From: Rhodospirillaceae bacterium
GTDB taxonomy: Bacteria; Pseudomonadota; Alphaproteobacteria; UBA8366; Aestuariispiraceae
Direction: 5' to 3'
Length of the DNA: 64,000 nt
Assembly (NCBI GenBank): GCA_002709955.1
Contig: PAQY01000013.1
Span: 1-64,000, forward strand
A model generated the notes under the pieces. The model was not told the origin of the DNA, did no database searches, and worked only from the letters and a program-made list of their open reading frames with translations. Made by a program: the position numbers and the translations under genes. Positions 24,988 through 33,686 of this stretch are shown here, one piece after another. The stretch's first letter is position 1. The number at the start of each line of letters is the position of its first letter.

Positions 24988-25827
24988 ATGAAATACTCGC
25001 TGTCTCAATTTCGCGCCAACCATGCGCCTTTCACTCTTGCCGGAATGATCCTGGTGGGGGCGCTATTCTTGTTTGCGCGACCGGCTCTTTCAGAATCGGT
25101 TTTTGAGGCCCCGTTCGAGCCTGCCAAATGCGGGGAACGGTTAAATCGATTATACGATGGCGATTTTGACCAGTTTTGGAACTATGTTCTGCGGCAGGGC
25201 TATACGGGCGTGTCGGAATTTGCCTGGTCCACACCGGAAATGCCCGGCGAGTCGTCGGAAGAGTGGCGAGTGCGCGCCTATCAATGCGTGTTGGAAGTTG
25301 AACGCGCCAATCATCATGATGACAGGCCGGAAATACAGTATGCACTGGGGTATTTCCTGTGGTTCGGGACGACCTCTCTGGGATACGACAAGGAACCTGA
25401 CGGAAAACCCGGCATTCGGGAGCGCGGTTATCGCCTGTTGTCGGAAACGGCGGCTGATGGCTATAAGCCGGCCAAGGAAACCATCATTCAGGTCCATCTG
25501 GAAATGGTACAATCTGTCGATCAGCGCATCGCCTATGCTGCGCGTGCTGGCAAGACGGTAACCTTACCGGACTGGTGGCCAGACCGGGATCGCCTGATCC
25601 TGTCTCTGGACCGGGCGGCGAAATCAGGGTTCAGTTCGGCCTATCTGGCGATTTCATCGATTTATTCAGAGCGCGCGCTGTTGGTTGGCGCGACTGGCCA
25701 TGACCATAATGGAAATCCTGCCACATCGCCGGATCCGCGCCTGATCTCTGCCGCAAAAGCCTACCGTAAGGCCTGGGAAGAGAACCGGACCGCGCCAGTT
25801 ACGCCTGCACCCAGCCCCGCGACTTAG
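24988..25827 (+). CDS. Secreted Sel1/TPR-like hypothetical protein
   Basis: A 279-aa protein with a signal peptide: FTLAGMILVGALFLFARPALS (about residues 15-35), likely cut before ESVFEAPFEP. The mature part has paired helices like degenerate Sel1 repeats (PEIQYALGYFLWFGTTSLGYD near 113-133, GYRLLSETAADGYKPAKETII, LDRAAKSGFSSAYLAISSIY) and ends in a Pro/Ala-rich tail. It resembles in layout the protein at 62761-63783. AAAGG directly abuts the ATG, an unusually short spacing. Probable periplasmic or cell-envelope scaffold; function unknown. Confidence 0.75.
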   Translation: MKYSLSQFRANHAPFTLAGMILVGALFLFARPALSESVFEAPFEPAKCGERLNRLYDGDFDQFWNYVLRQGYTGVSEFAWSTPEMPGESSEEWRVRAYQCVLEVERANHHDDRPEIQYALGYFLWFGTTSLGYDKEPDGKPGIRERGYRLLSETAADGYKPAKETIIQVHLEMVQSVDQRIAYAARAGKTVTLPDWWPDRDRLILSLDRAAKSGFSSAYLAISSIYSERALLVGATGHDHNGNPATSPDPRLISAAKAYRKAWEENRTAPVTPAPSPAT

Positions 25828-25833
25828 CCCTGT

Positions 25834-26688
25834 TTAGCTGGCGCTTGCTTTCGCAGCTTCGATATACATCTTGCGCAGTTTAAGGGCGATTGGACCTGGA
25901 ACGCCCGCGCCAATTTTATGGTCGTCGATTTTCACCACCGGCATTACAAAGCTGGACGCCGATGTGATGAACGCCTCTTCGGCCTCATAGGCTTCCTGTG
26001 GGGTGAAGGGGCGGATTTCAACTGTCAGATTTTCCTTCTCCGCCAGATCCAAAATAACCCGCCGGGTAATGCCATGCAGAATGTCATTGGACAGATTGCG
26101 GGTGACCAGGGTTCCATCCTGGGTAACGATAAAGGCGTTGTTTGAACTTCCTTCCGTTACAAAGCCATTTTCAACCTGCCAGGCATCATTGGCACCGGCG
26201 TCGATGGCGGCCATCTTTGCCATGCTTGAGGCCAGCAGCTGGACGGTTTTGATATCGCGTCGATGCCAGCGGATATCAGGCACGGTGATCACAGAAATCC
26301 CCGTCTTGGCGGCGGGAACATCAACAATATTTTTCAATTGGCTGAACATCACCAAAGAGGGCTTTGCATCTTTTGGAAAGACGAAATCCCGATCCGCCGC
26401 GCCCCGTGTGATCTGCCAATAAACGGCCCCTTCGGTAACCTGATTGCGGCGAATAATTTCGCGCTGGATTTCCACCAGTTCTTCCTTGGTACAGGGCCAA
26501 TCCATTTTCAATTCGGATAAGGAGCGTTCCAGCCGTGCGATATGGGCGGCATTGTCGATCAGTTTCCCATCCAGAACAGAAGACACCTCGTAGACGCCAT
26601 CGCCCATCAGAAACCCACGATCAAAGACGGAGATTTTAGCGTCTTCTTCGGGAAGATACTCGCCATTTACATAGACGATCCGGGACAT
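25834..26688 (-). CDS. D-amino acid aminotransferase (class IV)
   Basis: A 284-aa PLP enzyme from ATG 26688, chosen because CAGGAG lies 7 bases upstream. It begins MSRIVYVNGEYLPEEDAKISVFDRGFLMGDGVYEV, split here as YVNGEYLPEEDAKISVFDRG and FLMGDGVYE, the D-AAT/BCAT pattern. The PLP lysine sits in RRDIKTVQLLASSM near residue 146, and VTEGSSNNAFIV near 178-189 is the phosphate-binding loop region. It interconverts D-amino acids and 2-oxoacids, usually D-Ala/2-oxoglutarate. Class IV lyases or branched-chain transaminases are alternatives, but the start motif favours D-AAT. Confidence 0.87.
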   Translation of the reverse strand: MSRIVYVNGEYLPEEDAKISVFDRGFLMGDGVYEVSSVLDGKLIDNAAHIARLERSLSELKMDWPCTKEELVEIQREIIRRNQVTEGAVYWQITRGAADRDFVFPKDAKPSLVMFSQLKNIVDVPAAKTGISVITVPDIRWHRRDIKTVQLLASSMAKMAAIDAGANDAWQVENGFVTEGSSNNAFIVTQDGTLVTRNLSNDILHGITRRVILDLAEKENLTVEIRPFTPQEAYEAEEAFITSASSFVMPVVKIDDHKIGAGVPGPIALKLRKMYIEAAKASAS

Positions 26689-26756
26689 CGACAGCTCCTG
26701 TTTCAAAGATTGGATACCGACGTCTGCTATAGATAGGACCGGGCAGCGTCAAGCGG

Positions 26757-27245
26757 TCAGGAAATTTCCCGCTTCATCTGAACTTCATTGGGGCGAAATC
26801 CCCGTTTTGCATAGGCTGCACCGGCGCGATCATTGCCTGCCAGATAGCTCAACATCAGGACCTTCAGTCCCAGCGCTTTGAAATGCGCCTCTGCCATCGC
26901 GATCATGTCATCCAACACGGTTCCGCCACGATAATCCGGTTCAATCCACAAATCGTTGATATAGCCGACGCGGCTTTCGGATGGATACAGATACTCTCCT
27001 GGAAAGGTCGAAACGGAACAAACCATCATACCAACGGGCAGGCCGCCCTGTGTCTCTGCCAGTGCCACCAGCCCGTCATTCTGTTGAGCATCCAGGATTT
27101 GATAGCGCATATGGGGGTCCGCGCCATCGGCGGCCGTTTGACGGGCCGGATCGATGGCGTGTTCCAAATCATGCAGATGACCCATAAAGCGAATCAGGGC
27201 GGACAGGTCGTCTGGCAGAACGGCCTTTCTAACGATCACTGTCAT
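26757..27245 (-). CDS. GNAT-family N-acetyltransferase
   Basis: A 162-aa acetyl-CoA-dependent acyltransferase. The fold is marked by MTVIVRKAVLPDDLSALIRFM at the start, VGMMVCSVSTFPG..SRVGYINDLWIEPDYRGG near residues 72-108 with a modified pyrophosphate loop (EPDYRGGTVLDDMI), and YAKRGFRPNEVQMKREIS at the end, the last being the typical GF.....M.. terminus. The ATG overlaps the stop of the indolepyruvate oxidoreductase gene (ATGA), so both are one transcript. The substrate is unknown. Confidence 0.85.
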   Translation of the reverse strand: MTVIVRKAVLPDDLSALIRFMGHLHDLEHAIDPARQTAADGADPHMRYQILDAQQNDGLVALAETQGGLPVGMMVCSVSTFPGEYLYPSESRVGYINDLWIEPDYRGGTVLDDMIAMAEAHFKALGLKVLMLSYLAGNDRAGAAYAKRGFRPNEVQMKREIS

Positions 27246-30200
27246 TCGGCGGCTTGCGGCGCCTGGGCACTGCTGGGATCGCGGAATTTCGCCATCAGTT
27301 TGGCTTCCGTGTCTTTGGCCAATTTCACATGGCGTTCTTTGACATGGCCATAGCCGCGAATGTGTTCCGGCACCTCCGCCAGTTCAATTGCCGTATCATA
27401 ATTGGATGCAGACAATCCGGCGATGATGTCCCCGATCACGGTTTCGTAGTCGGTGATCAGGCGGCGTTCCATTTTCCGCTCCTCACTATAGCCGAAGATA
27501 TCCAACGGGGTTCCCCGCAGGCCCTTCAACTTTGCCAACAGGCCAAAGGCGGACATCATCCAGGGGCCATATTCGCGCTTTTTCAATTCCCCTGTTTCCG
27601 GGTCGCGCTCCGCAAAAAGCGGCGGGGCAAGATGGAATTTCAGCGTGTAATCGCCTTCAAACCGATCCCGCACGGACTTCATGAACTTGCCATTGGTGAA
27701 CAGGCGGGCGACCTCATATTCATCCTTGATCGCCAGCAGTTTATAATAATACCGCGCCACCGCTTTCGCCAGGCTGCCATCGGCCCGACCAACGCGGCCT
27801 TCTGCCGTGACGACTTTATCAACCAGGTCCTTATAGCGCCGGGCCAGGCTGTCATTCTGATACTCTTTCAAGGCGGCGATACGCTTGGCAACGATGTCTT
27901 CCAGACTGGTGGCGATGGTGTCATCCTGTTTCGGCGCGGCGGTGGAGGCCTCTGCCTTATCCACCATTTTCAAAACCGCTTTCGGGTCGTGGGCCATGCG
28001 ACGACCCCATAGGAAGGCCCGCATATTCGCTTTCACAGCGATACCATTCAACTCAATCGCCTTTTCCAGTGCCGCGCGGGAGACTGGGATCAACCCCATC
28101 TGGAAGGCAACGCCCAGCATGAAGGGATTGGTTGCAATACTGTCTCCCATCAGGGCTTCGGCGACCTTTGTGCCTGGCAGAAAATGGGAGGCTTCGGCGC
28201 CCAGATTATCGCGGATAATCTGTTCCATCTCCCCAGCCGGGAATTGCCAGTCGGGATTGCGGGTGAAATCCCCAGTGATAGAGGCTTGGGTGTTTACGAC
28301 AGCAACGGTTGAGCCGCGTTCCGCCTTCGCCATCGCATCGGGGCCAGAGGCGACAACAATGTCACAGCCCAGGATCAGATCTGCGCCACCTGCGGCGATC
28401 CGCACGGCCTTGATGTCTTCAGGGGTTTTTGCCAGGCGAATATGGCTGGTGACCGGACCACCCTTTTGCGCCAGGCCTGCCATATCCAGGATAGAACAGC
28501 CAGCCCCTTCCAAATGGGCTGCCATGCCCAACAGGGCACCAATGGTCACAACCCCTGTGCCGCCAACACCGGTCAGCAAGATGTCCCAGGGTTTATCCGT
28601 CAGGGGGCGGATTGTGGGTTCAGGCAATGCTTCAAATACATCCGCAACGCCTGCGGTCTTGGCAGAGCCGGCATCGGCTCCCTTGCCCTTGCGCAGGCTG
28701 CCGCCATGCACGGTCACGAAGGAGGGGCAGAAGCCATCGACACAGGAATAGTCTTTGTTGCAACTGGACTGGTCGATCTCTCGCTTGCGCCCGAATTCGG
28801 TTTCCTTGGGCACCACGGACAGGCAATTGGACTTCACAGAGCAATCGCCACAGCCTTCACACACGGCCTCGTTGATAAAGGCGCGTTTGGCGGGGTCGGG
28901 ATACAGGCCGCGCTTGCGACGGCGGCGTTTTTCTGCGGCACAGGTCTGGTCATAGATAATGACCGTGCATCCGGGCGTTTCCCGAAATTGCTTCTGCAGG
29001 GTGGTCAATTCGCTGCGGTGATGGACCGTCGTGCCCGGCGGGAAATAGCCCGGCGTGGTGCCGTATTTCTCCGGCTCGTCAGAGACAACCGCCAGCCGCG
29101 TAATCCTCTCAGAAGCAACCTGTTGCGCCATGGTCGGGACATCAATGGGCCCATCATGGGGCTGGCCCCCGGTCATGGCGACGGCATCGTTGAATAGGAT
29201 TTTATAGGTGATATTGGCACCAGACGACACCGCAGCGCGGATTGCCAACAGGCCGGAATGGAAATACGTCCCATCGCCCAGATTGACGAAGACGTGCTTT
29301 TCGCTGGTAAAGGGGGCCTGACCGATCCAGGTCATGCCCTCGCCTCCCATCTGGGTGAAGCTTTGGGTATTGCGATCCATCCACAACGCCATGTAGTGAC
29401 AGCCGATTCCGGCCAGTGCCCGGCTGCCTTCTGGAACCTTGGTGGAGGTATTATGGGGACAGCCAGAGCAGAAATAGGGGACGCGCTTGGTGCCCCCCTT
29501 GGTTTCCGCCAATGATTTTTCTTTCGCGGTCAGGAAGCCAAGGCGGTTTTTAAAATGCTCATTGGAATCGACCGTCGCATTGCCACCGGGCAGTTTCTTC
29601 AGGCGGTCCACCAGTACCCGGGCGATTCCTGCGGGGGTCAGTTCCCCGTAAGAGGGTAATTGTAACTCCCGCTGGTCATTGAATTTACCAACCACGCGCG
29701 GGCGCACATCTTCGCGCCAATTATACAATTGTTCCTTTAACTGATTTTCGATCACGGCCCGCTTTTCTTCGACAACCAGAATTTCTTCCAGTCCTTCGGC
29801 AAAATGGCGAATGCCTTCACGCTCCAGCGGCCAGGGCATGCCGACCTTGTAAATCACGATCCCCAGCTTCTCGGCAAAGGCCTCGTCGATATGCAGGTCT
29901 TCCAGGGCCTGCATCACGTCCAGATAGCTTTTGCCCGTCGTGACGATGCCCAGGCGGCGGTTCTTGCTGGGCCAGACCTGATAGTTCAGCCCGTTGGCCC
30001 GCACATAGGCCAGCGCGGCATATAGGCGATATTTATGCAGCAGTTCTTCTTCCTGCAGCGGTTGATGGATGGAGGCGCGAATATTTAGCCCCCCTTCCGG
30101 AATTTCGAAATCGTCTGGAATCTTGCACTGAACCCGATGCGGATCGACATAAACGGATGCAGACGTATCCACCGTATCGGCCAGGGTTTTGAAGGCGACC

Positions 30201-30790
30201 CAGACCCCGGCATAGCGCGACATCGCCCAACCATGCAGGCCCATATCCAGAAATTCCTGCACATTGGCGGGGTGCAGAACGGGGATCATGGCGTCCATGA
30301 AGGCATATTCGGTCTGGTGGGCGGTGGTGGAGGATTTACAGGTATGGTCATCCCCCGCCAGGGCCAATACGCCGCCATGAGCAGCGGTTCCAGCCAGATT
30401 GGCATGGCGGAACACATCGCCGGACCGATCGACGCCCGGCCCCTTGCCATACCAGATGGAAAACACGCCATCGACTTCCGCGCCGGGATACAGGCCGACC
30501 TGCTGTGTGCCCCAGACAGCGGTTGCCGCCAGGTCTTCGTTCACACCCGCTTTGAAATGAATGTTGCTCTTTTCCAGGAATTTTCGGGCCCGCCACAGCT
30601 GTTGATCAAACCCACCAAGGGGCGATCCGCGATACCCGGAGATAAAACAGCCCGTGTTCAATCCGGCAGCCTGATCGCGTAAACGCTGCATCAGCGGCAG
30701 GCGAACCAGCGCCTGCGTTCCGGTCAGGAAGACCCGACCCTGTTCCAGCGTGTATTTATCGTCCAGTTGTACATCTGCCAATTCGGCCAT
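27242..30790 (-). CDS. Indolepyruvate ferredoxin oxidoreductase, fused alpha-beta
   Basis: An 1182-aa fusion of the IorA- and IorB-like halves. The N-terminal part has the pyrimidine/TPP domains (GYRGSPLGGFDQQLWRA near 53-69; LGDGTYFHSGLLAIRAAVSSG and NDAVAMTGGQP near 500-545). A Cys-rich block near 633-690 (EGCGDCSVKSNC, SSCNKDYSCVDGFCPSF) should bind Fe-S clusters. The C-terminal third is the gamma domain (LLTGVGGTGVVTIGALLGMAAHL near 743-765). It oxidatively decarboxylates aryl or other 2-oxoacids to acyl-CoA, here probably with an electron-transfer protein as acceptor. It links amino acid degradation to the acyl-CoA pool. Confidence 0.93.
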   Translation of the reverse strand: MAELADVQLDDKYTLEQGRVFLTGTQALVRLPLMQRLRDQAAGLNTGCFISGYRGSPLGGFDQQLWRARKFLEKSNIHFKAGVNEDLAATAVWGTQQVGLYPGAEVDGVFSIWYGKGPGVDRSGDVFRHANLAGTAAHGGVLALAGDDHTCKSSTTAHQTEYAFMDAMIPVLHPANVQEFLDMGLHGWAMSRYAGVWVAFKTLADTVDTSASVYVDPHRVQCKIPDDFEIPEGGLNIRASIHQPLQEEELLHKYRLYAALAYVRANGLNYQVWPSKNRRLGIVTTGKSYLDVMQALEDLHIDEAFAEKLGIVIYKVGMPWPLEREGIRHFAEGLEEILVVEEKRAVIENQLKEQLYNWREDVRPRVVGKFNDQRELQLPSYGELTPAGIARVLVDRLKKLPGGNATVDSNEHFKNRLGFLTAKEKSLAETKGGTKRVPYFCSGCPHNTSTKVPEGSRALAGIGCHYMALWMDRNTQSFTQMGGEGMTWIGQAPFTSEKHVFVNLGDGTYFHSGLLAIRAAVSSGANITYKILFNDAVAMTGGQPHDGPIDVPTMAQQVASERITRLAVVSDEPEKYGTTPGYFPPGTTVHHRSELTTLQKQFRETPGCTVIIYDQTCAAEKRRRRKRGLYPDPAKRAFINEAVCEGCGDCSVKSNCLSVVPKETEFGRKREIDQSSCNKDYSCVDGFCPSFVTVHGGSLRKGKGADAGSAKTAGVADVFEALPEPTIRPLTDKPWDILLTGVGGTGVVTIGALLGMAAHLEGAGCSILDMAGLAQKGGPVTSHIRLAKTPEDIKAVRIAAGGADLILGCDIVVASGPDAMAKAERGSTVAVVNTQASITGDFTRNPDWQFPAGEMEQIIRDNLGAEASHFLPGTKVAEALMGDSIATNPFMLGVAFQMGLIPVSRAALEKAIELNGIAVKANMRAFLWGRRMAHDPKAVLKMVDKAEASTAAPKQDDTIATSLEDIVAKRIAALKEYQNDSLARRYKDLVDKVVTAEGRVGRADGSLAKAVARYYYKLLAIKDEYEVARLFTNGKFMKSVRDRFEGDYTLKFHLAPPLFAERDPETGELKKREYGPWMMSAFGLLAKLKGLRGTPLDIFGYSEERKMERRLITDYETVIGDIIAGLSASNYDTAIELAEVPEHIRGYGHVKERHVKLAKDTEAKLMAKFRDPSSAQAPQAAE

Positions 30791-30901
30791 GGTGAGCCTC
30801 TCCCATAAAGAGCCCGGATGCTCATTCTTTATGATGAGTATGGGGCCGGTCTGAATGCATCACAAGACTGCTGTCCTGTGTGGTATTTTATTATTGATTG
30901 G

Positions 30902-30928
30902 ATTTAGGTTAGCATTACTGACCTAAAT
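30902..30928. promoter_or_regulatory. Symmetric operator-like site upstream of the indolepyruvate oxidoreductase
   Basis: ATTTAGGTTAG (30902-30912) and CTGACCTAAAT (30918-30928) form 11-bp arms with one mismatch around the spacer CATTA. It lies 112 bases before the oxidoreductase ATG and 94 before dcd, in an AT-rich divergent promoter region (30791-31021). The symmetry and position indicate a repressor or activator site, perhaps of an Lrp- or MarR-type protein; the regulator is not in the window. Confidence 0.5.
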
Positions 30929-31021
30929 TTTCAACTGTCTTGCTTTCCCTTGCGGGCTGATGTCGAATCGCGGCGGATGATGGATAGAATAAGCATGAAA
31001 CATGGGGATTGAGGGCGCATC

Positions 31022-31600
31022 ATGAAGTTATCCGACCGGGATATCCTGCAACGAATTGCGGATCAGTCGATTGAAATAGAGCCTGCTGAGAATGTTCGGT
31101 TCGGCCCGGTCTCTATTGACCTGACACTGGATGATCGATTCCTGTACTTCAAGCATGAACAGATATCTGTGATCGATGTCGATAAAGGATTGGGCGGCAA
31201 GGGGTTAGGGGACAAGGATCCCATGACCGAATATGCCGTACCGACAGGTGATGCCTTTATCCTGCAGCCCAAAGCCTTCGCGCTGGGGGCCACGCGGGAG
31301 CGGGTCAAGATACCCGATGATCTGGTCGGCTGGCTGGATGGTCGGTCCAGTCTGGCGCGTATCGGGTTGATGGTCCATGCCACGGCCCACACGCTGGAAC
31401 CCGGCTGGAATGGGGTGATCACGCTGGAATTCTTTAATGCGGGTAATGTGGCCCTGGCATTGCGGCCGGGCATGCGGGTCTGCGCCGTCAGCTTTGAACC
31501 TTTGACCTCCTCGGCGCTTAATCCCTATGACCGCAAGGAAGGCGCAAAATATGTCAATCAATCCGGTCCGGTCGCCAGTCGCGTCGGATCTGATACATAA
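31022..31600 (+). CDS. dcd: dCTP deaminase
   Basis: A 192-aa trimeric enzyme that deaminates dCTP to dUTP for dTTP synthesis. Diagnostic motifs are VSIDLTLDDRF near 30-40, GWLDGRSSLARIGLMVHATAH (about residues 103-123) and ITLEFFNAGNVALALRPGMR, with the catalytic Glu at position 136. The C-terminal segment EGAKYVNQSGPVASRV is the flexible lid. Length fits the monofunctional proteobacterial enzyme. It stands alone, divergent from the indolepyruvate oxidoreductase. Confidence 0.96.
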   Translation: MKLSDRDILQRIADQSIEIEPAENVRFGPVSIDLTLDDRFLYFKHEQISVIDVDKGLGGKGLGDKDPMTEYAVPTGDAFILQPKAFALGATRERVKIPDDLVGWLDGRSSLARIGLMVHATAHTLEPGWNGVITLEFFNAGNVALALRPGMRVCAVSFEPLTSSALNPYDRKEGAKYVNQSGPVASRVGSDT

Positions 31601-31604
31601 GCAT

Positions 31605-31618
31605 CATGCGTTCGCATG
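31605..31618. repeat. Short CATGCG/CGCATG inverted repeat after dcd
   Basis: CATGCG (31605-31610) and CGCATG (31613-31618) flank two T residues directly after the dcd stop. The stem is short and lacks a T-run, so it is at most a weak transcription end signal. Confidence 0.3.
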
Positions 31619-31726
31619 AGCACACACATTATACTCTTACCCTAAATTTCAGGGTGCATCGCAGGGCGTAACCCGGTATAGGACGCCCCTAGTTGAAAAC
31701 CCCTTTTCTTTTGGAAGAACGACACA

Positions 31727-32707
31727 ATGACCGTGCTTGTAACGGGTGCCGCTGGCTTCATCGGAATGACCCTGTCCCAACAGTTATTGGCGCGGGGAGA
31801 GACAGTCATTGGTGTCGACGACCTGAACGACTATTACGATCCGGCGCTTAAGCTGGCCCGGTTGGCAACATTGACGGACAAGCCTGGATTTACGTTCCAG
31901 AAGCTGGACATCGCCGACACGGATGCGGTTTTGGCATTGAACGACCCGGCGCTGAAGATTGACCGTATCGTCAATCTGGCGGCGCAAGCGGGGGTTCGGT
32001 ATTCCCTGAAAAATCCCTATGCCTATATTCGATCAAACCTGTTGGGCCATTTGAATGTGATGGAATTGGCGCGCAGCATCGACAGCTTCCGGCATATGGT
32101 TTATGCGTCCTCCTCCTCCGTCTATGGCGGTAATACGAAGGTACCGTTTTCGGTCGATGATCGCACGGATACGCCGGTTTCCCTGTATGCCGCGACCAAG
32201 CGGTCTGATGAGTTGATGAGCCATTCCTACAGCCACCTGTATGATATTCCTATGACCGGTTTGCGCTTTTTCACGGTCTATGGCCCCTGGGGTCGGCCCG
32301 ATATGGCCGCCTGGATCTTTGTTGAAAAGATGCTGCGGGGGGAGAAGATTCCCGTCTTCAACAATGGCGATATGATGCGCGATTTCACCTATGTGGATGA
32401 TATCGTGGCGGGCGTCATGGCCGTGCTGGACGGGCCGCCGGTGCGGGGCGATCAACTGGCAGCCCACCGAGTCTATAACATCGGCAACAATCGATCAGAA
32501 CCCCTGATGCGGATGATTTCTGTTCTGGAATCCGCGCTGGGTATTAAGGCAGATATCGACTTCCAGCCGATGCAGCCGGGCGATGTGCAAAAGACCTATG
32601 CTGATATCGACGCCATCGCCAATGATTTCGGCTATGCCCCGACAACCCCAATTGATGTGGGCCTGCCGAAATTTGTCGCCTGGTTCAAGCAGTATCACGG
32701 GCTGTAA
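31727..32707 (+). CDS. NAD-dependent sugar-nucleotide epimerase (UDP-glucuronate 4-epimerase type)
   Basis: A 326-aa extended short-chain dehydrogenase. The NAD site is VTGAAGFIG (residues 5-13), with a following DDLNDYYDP that is typical of UDP-glucuronate 4-epimerases (CapI/LpsL). The active site includes SSSSVYGG near 128-135 and Tyr154/Lys158 (YAATK). FTVYGPWGRPDMA near 180 and the C-terminal GYAPTTPIDVGLPKFVAWF also match. It would interconvert UDP-glucuronate and UDP-galacturonate for capsule, LPS or exopolysaccharide. No glycan cluster surrounds it. Confidence 0.88.
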   Translation: MTVLVTGAAGFIGMTLSQQLLARGETVIGVDDLNDYYDPALKLARLATLTDKPGFTFQKLDIADTDAVLALNDPALKIDRIVNLAAQAGVRYSLKNPYAYIRSNLLGHLNVMELARSIDSFRHMVYASSSSVYGGNTKVPFSVDDRTDTPVSLYAATKRSDELMSHSYSHLYDIPMTGLRFFTVYGPWGRPDMAAWIFVEKMLRGEKIPVFNNGDMMRDFTYVDDIVAGVMAVLDGPPVRGDQLAAHRVYNIGNNRSEPLMRMISVLESALGIKADIDFQPMQPGDVQKTYADIDAIANDFGYAPTTPIDVGLPKFVAWFKQYHGL

Positions 32708-32727
32708 ACGGCAAGGCGTTGTCGGTC

Positions 32728-33648
32728 TTACTCCACCGCATAGTCCGTCTTGAATCCACCCTTTTTGGATAATTCAATCTTGCCATCTTGAATGGCATAC
32801 AGCCAGGCAGAGGATTTCTTCAGGCCGCCCAGGGGATACAGATGCGCCTGGATGATGCCGCAATTGGGATCGGTTGCCTTGTAATGGGCCAGATCGCGGA
32901 CCAGCTTGTCGGGTTCGCTGACGCTCATCAATTTGGCAATATTGCGGGCCTGTTTGGCGATGAAACGCATGGAATTACCGATGCCGCAGGCTTGGGCATG
33001 TTTCATCAGGGTCTTGATTGTCGCCAATCCTGGAATGCCGATATGGATCGGTAATGTGTTGCCCTCGGCACGGATCTGACGGTCCCATTGGATCAGCGGT
33101 TCTGCTTCAAAACAGAATTGTGTCGCGATATAGAAATCAATCGGGCTTTGGGCGGCATAGGCGTTCTTGTCCAGCAGGGCGCGGATGACTTCGGCGGGTT
33201 TAATATCCGGGCTGCCTTCCGGGTGACCGGCAATGCCCAGATGTTTAATGCCATATTTCTCAAACAGGCCCAGTCGCAGGATTTCCATGGATTCGCTGAA
33301 TTCCCCGACCGGATTGTCCACGCCGCCGCCGATCAGCAGGGCTTCTTCGACACCGGTTTCTGCCGTCAGCATCTTCAGGTTTTCTTCAAAGAATGCTTTT
33401 GTGGGGATGGAGCGGGCGGCGAAATGGGGGACCGGGCGCATGCCCTGATCTTTCAGCTTTTTGACCGTCACTACTGTATCACGAAAGTCTGATCCTGGCA
33501 GGAAGGTTACATAGACGATCTGATCCGGGCGCAGGACGGCGCGGAAATCATCAATCTTCGCGGCCCCACCTGGTGTTACCTCCAACGTGCAGGTGCTCAT
33601 GAAGTTTACGATCTGATCAACCTCAGTCATGGTGATGGTCTCCGACAT
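32728..33648 (-). CDS. MetF-like methylenetetrahydrofolate reductase family protein
   Basis: A 306-aa TIM-barrel protein of the MTHFR superfamily, divergent from the metF at 37805. It shows MSTCTLEVTPGGAAKIDDF near 20-38, VPHFAARSI (the PHxxxR pattern), GIAGHPEGSPD near 142-152 and DFYIATQFCFEA near 175-186. These match folate and flavin contacts of MetF. As the last gene of the corrinoid operon it probably oxidises CH3-H4folate to methylene-H4folate, running MetF in the catabolic direction. AGGAAAGAG precedes the ATG. That direction is inferred from context. Confidence 0.85.
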   Translation of the reverse strand: MSETITMTEVDQIVNFMSTCTLEVTPGGAAKIDDFRAVLRPDQIVYVTFLPGSDFRDTVVTVKKLKDQGMRPVPHFAARSIPTKAFFEENLKMLTAETGVEEALLIGGGVDNPVGEFSESMEILRLGLFEKYGIKHLGIAGHPEGSPDIKPAEVIRALLDKNAYAAQSPIDFYIATQFCFEAEPLIQWDRQIRAEGNTLPIHIGIPGLATIKTLMKHAQACGIGNSMRFIAKQARNIAKLMSVSEPDKLVRDLAHYKATDPNCGIIQAHLYPLGGLKKSSAWLYAIQDGKIELSKKGGFKTDYAVE

Positions 33649-33686
33649 GGCGCGCTCTTTCCTGCGTTTAGTGTATCTATGTGCCG

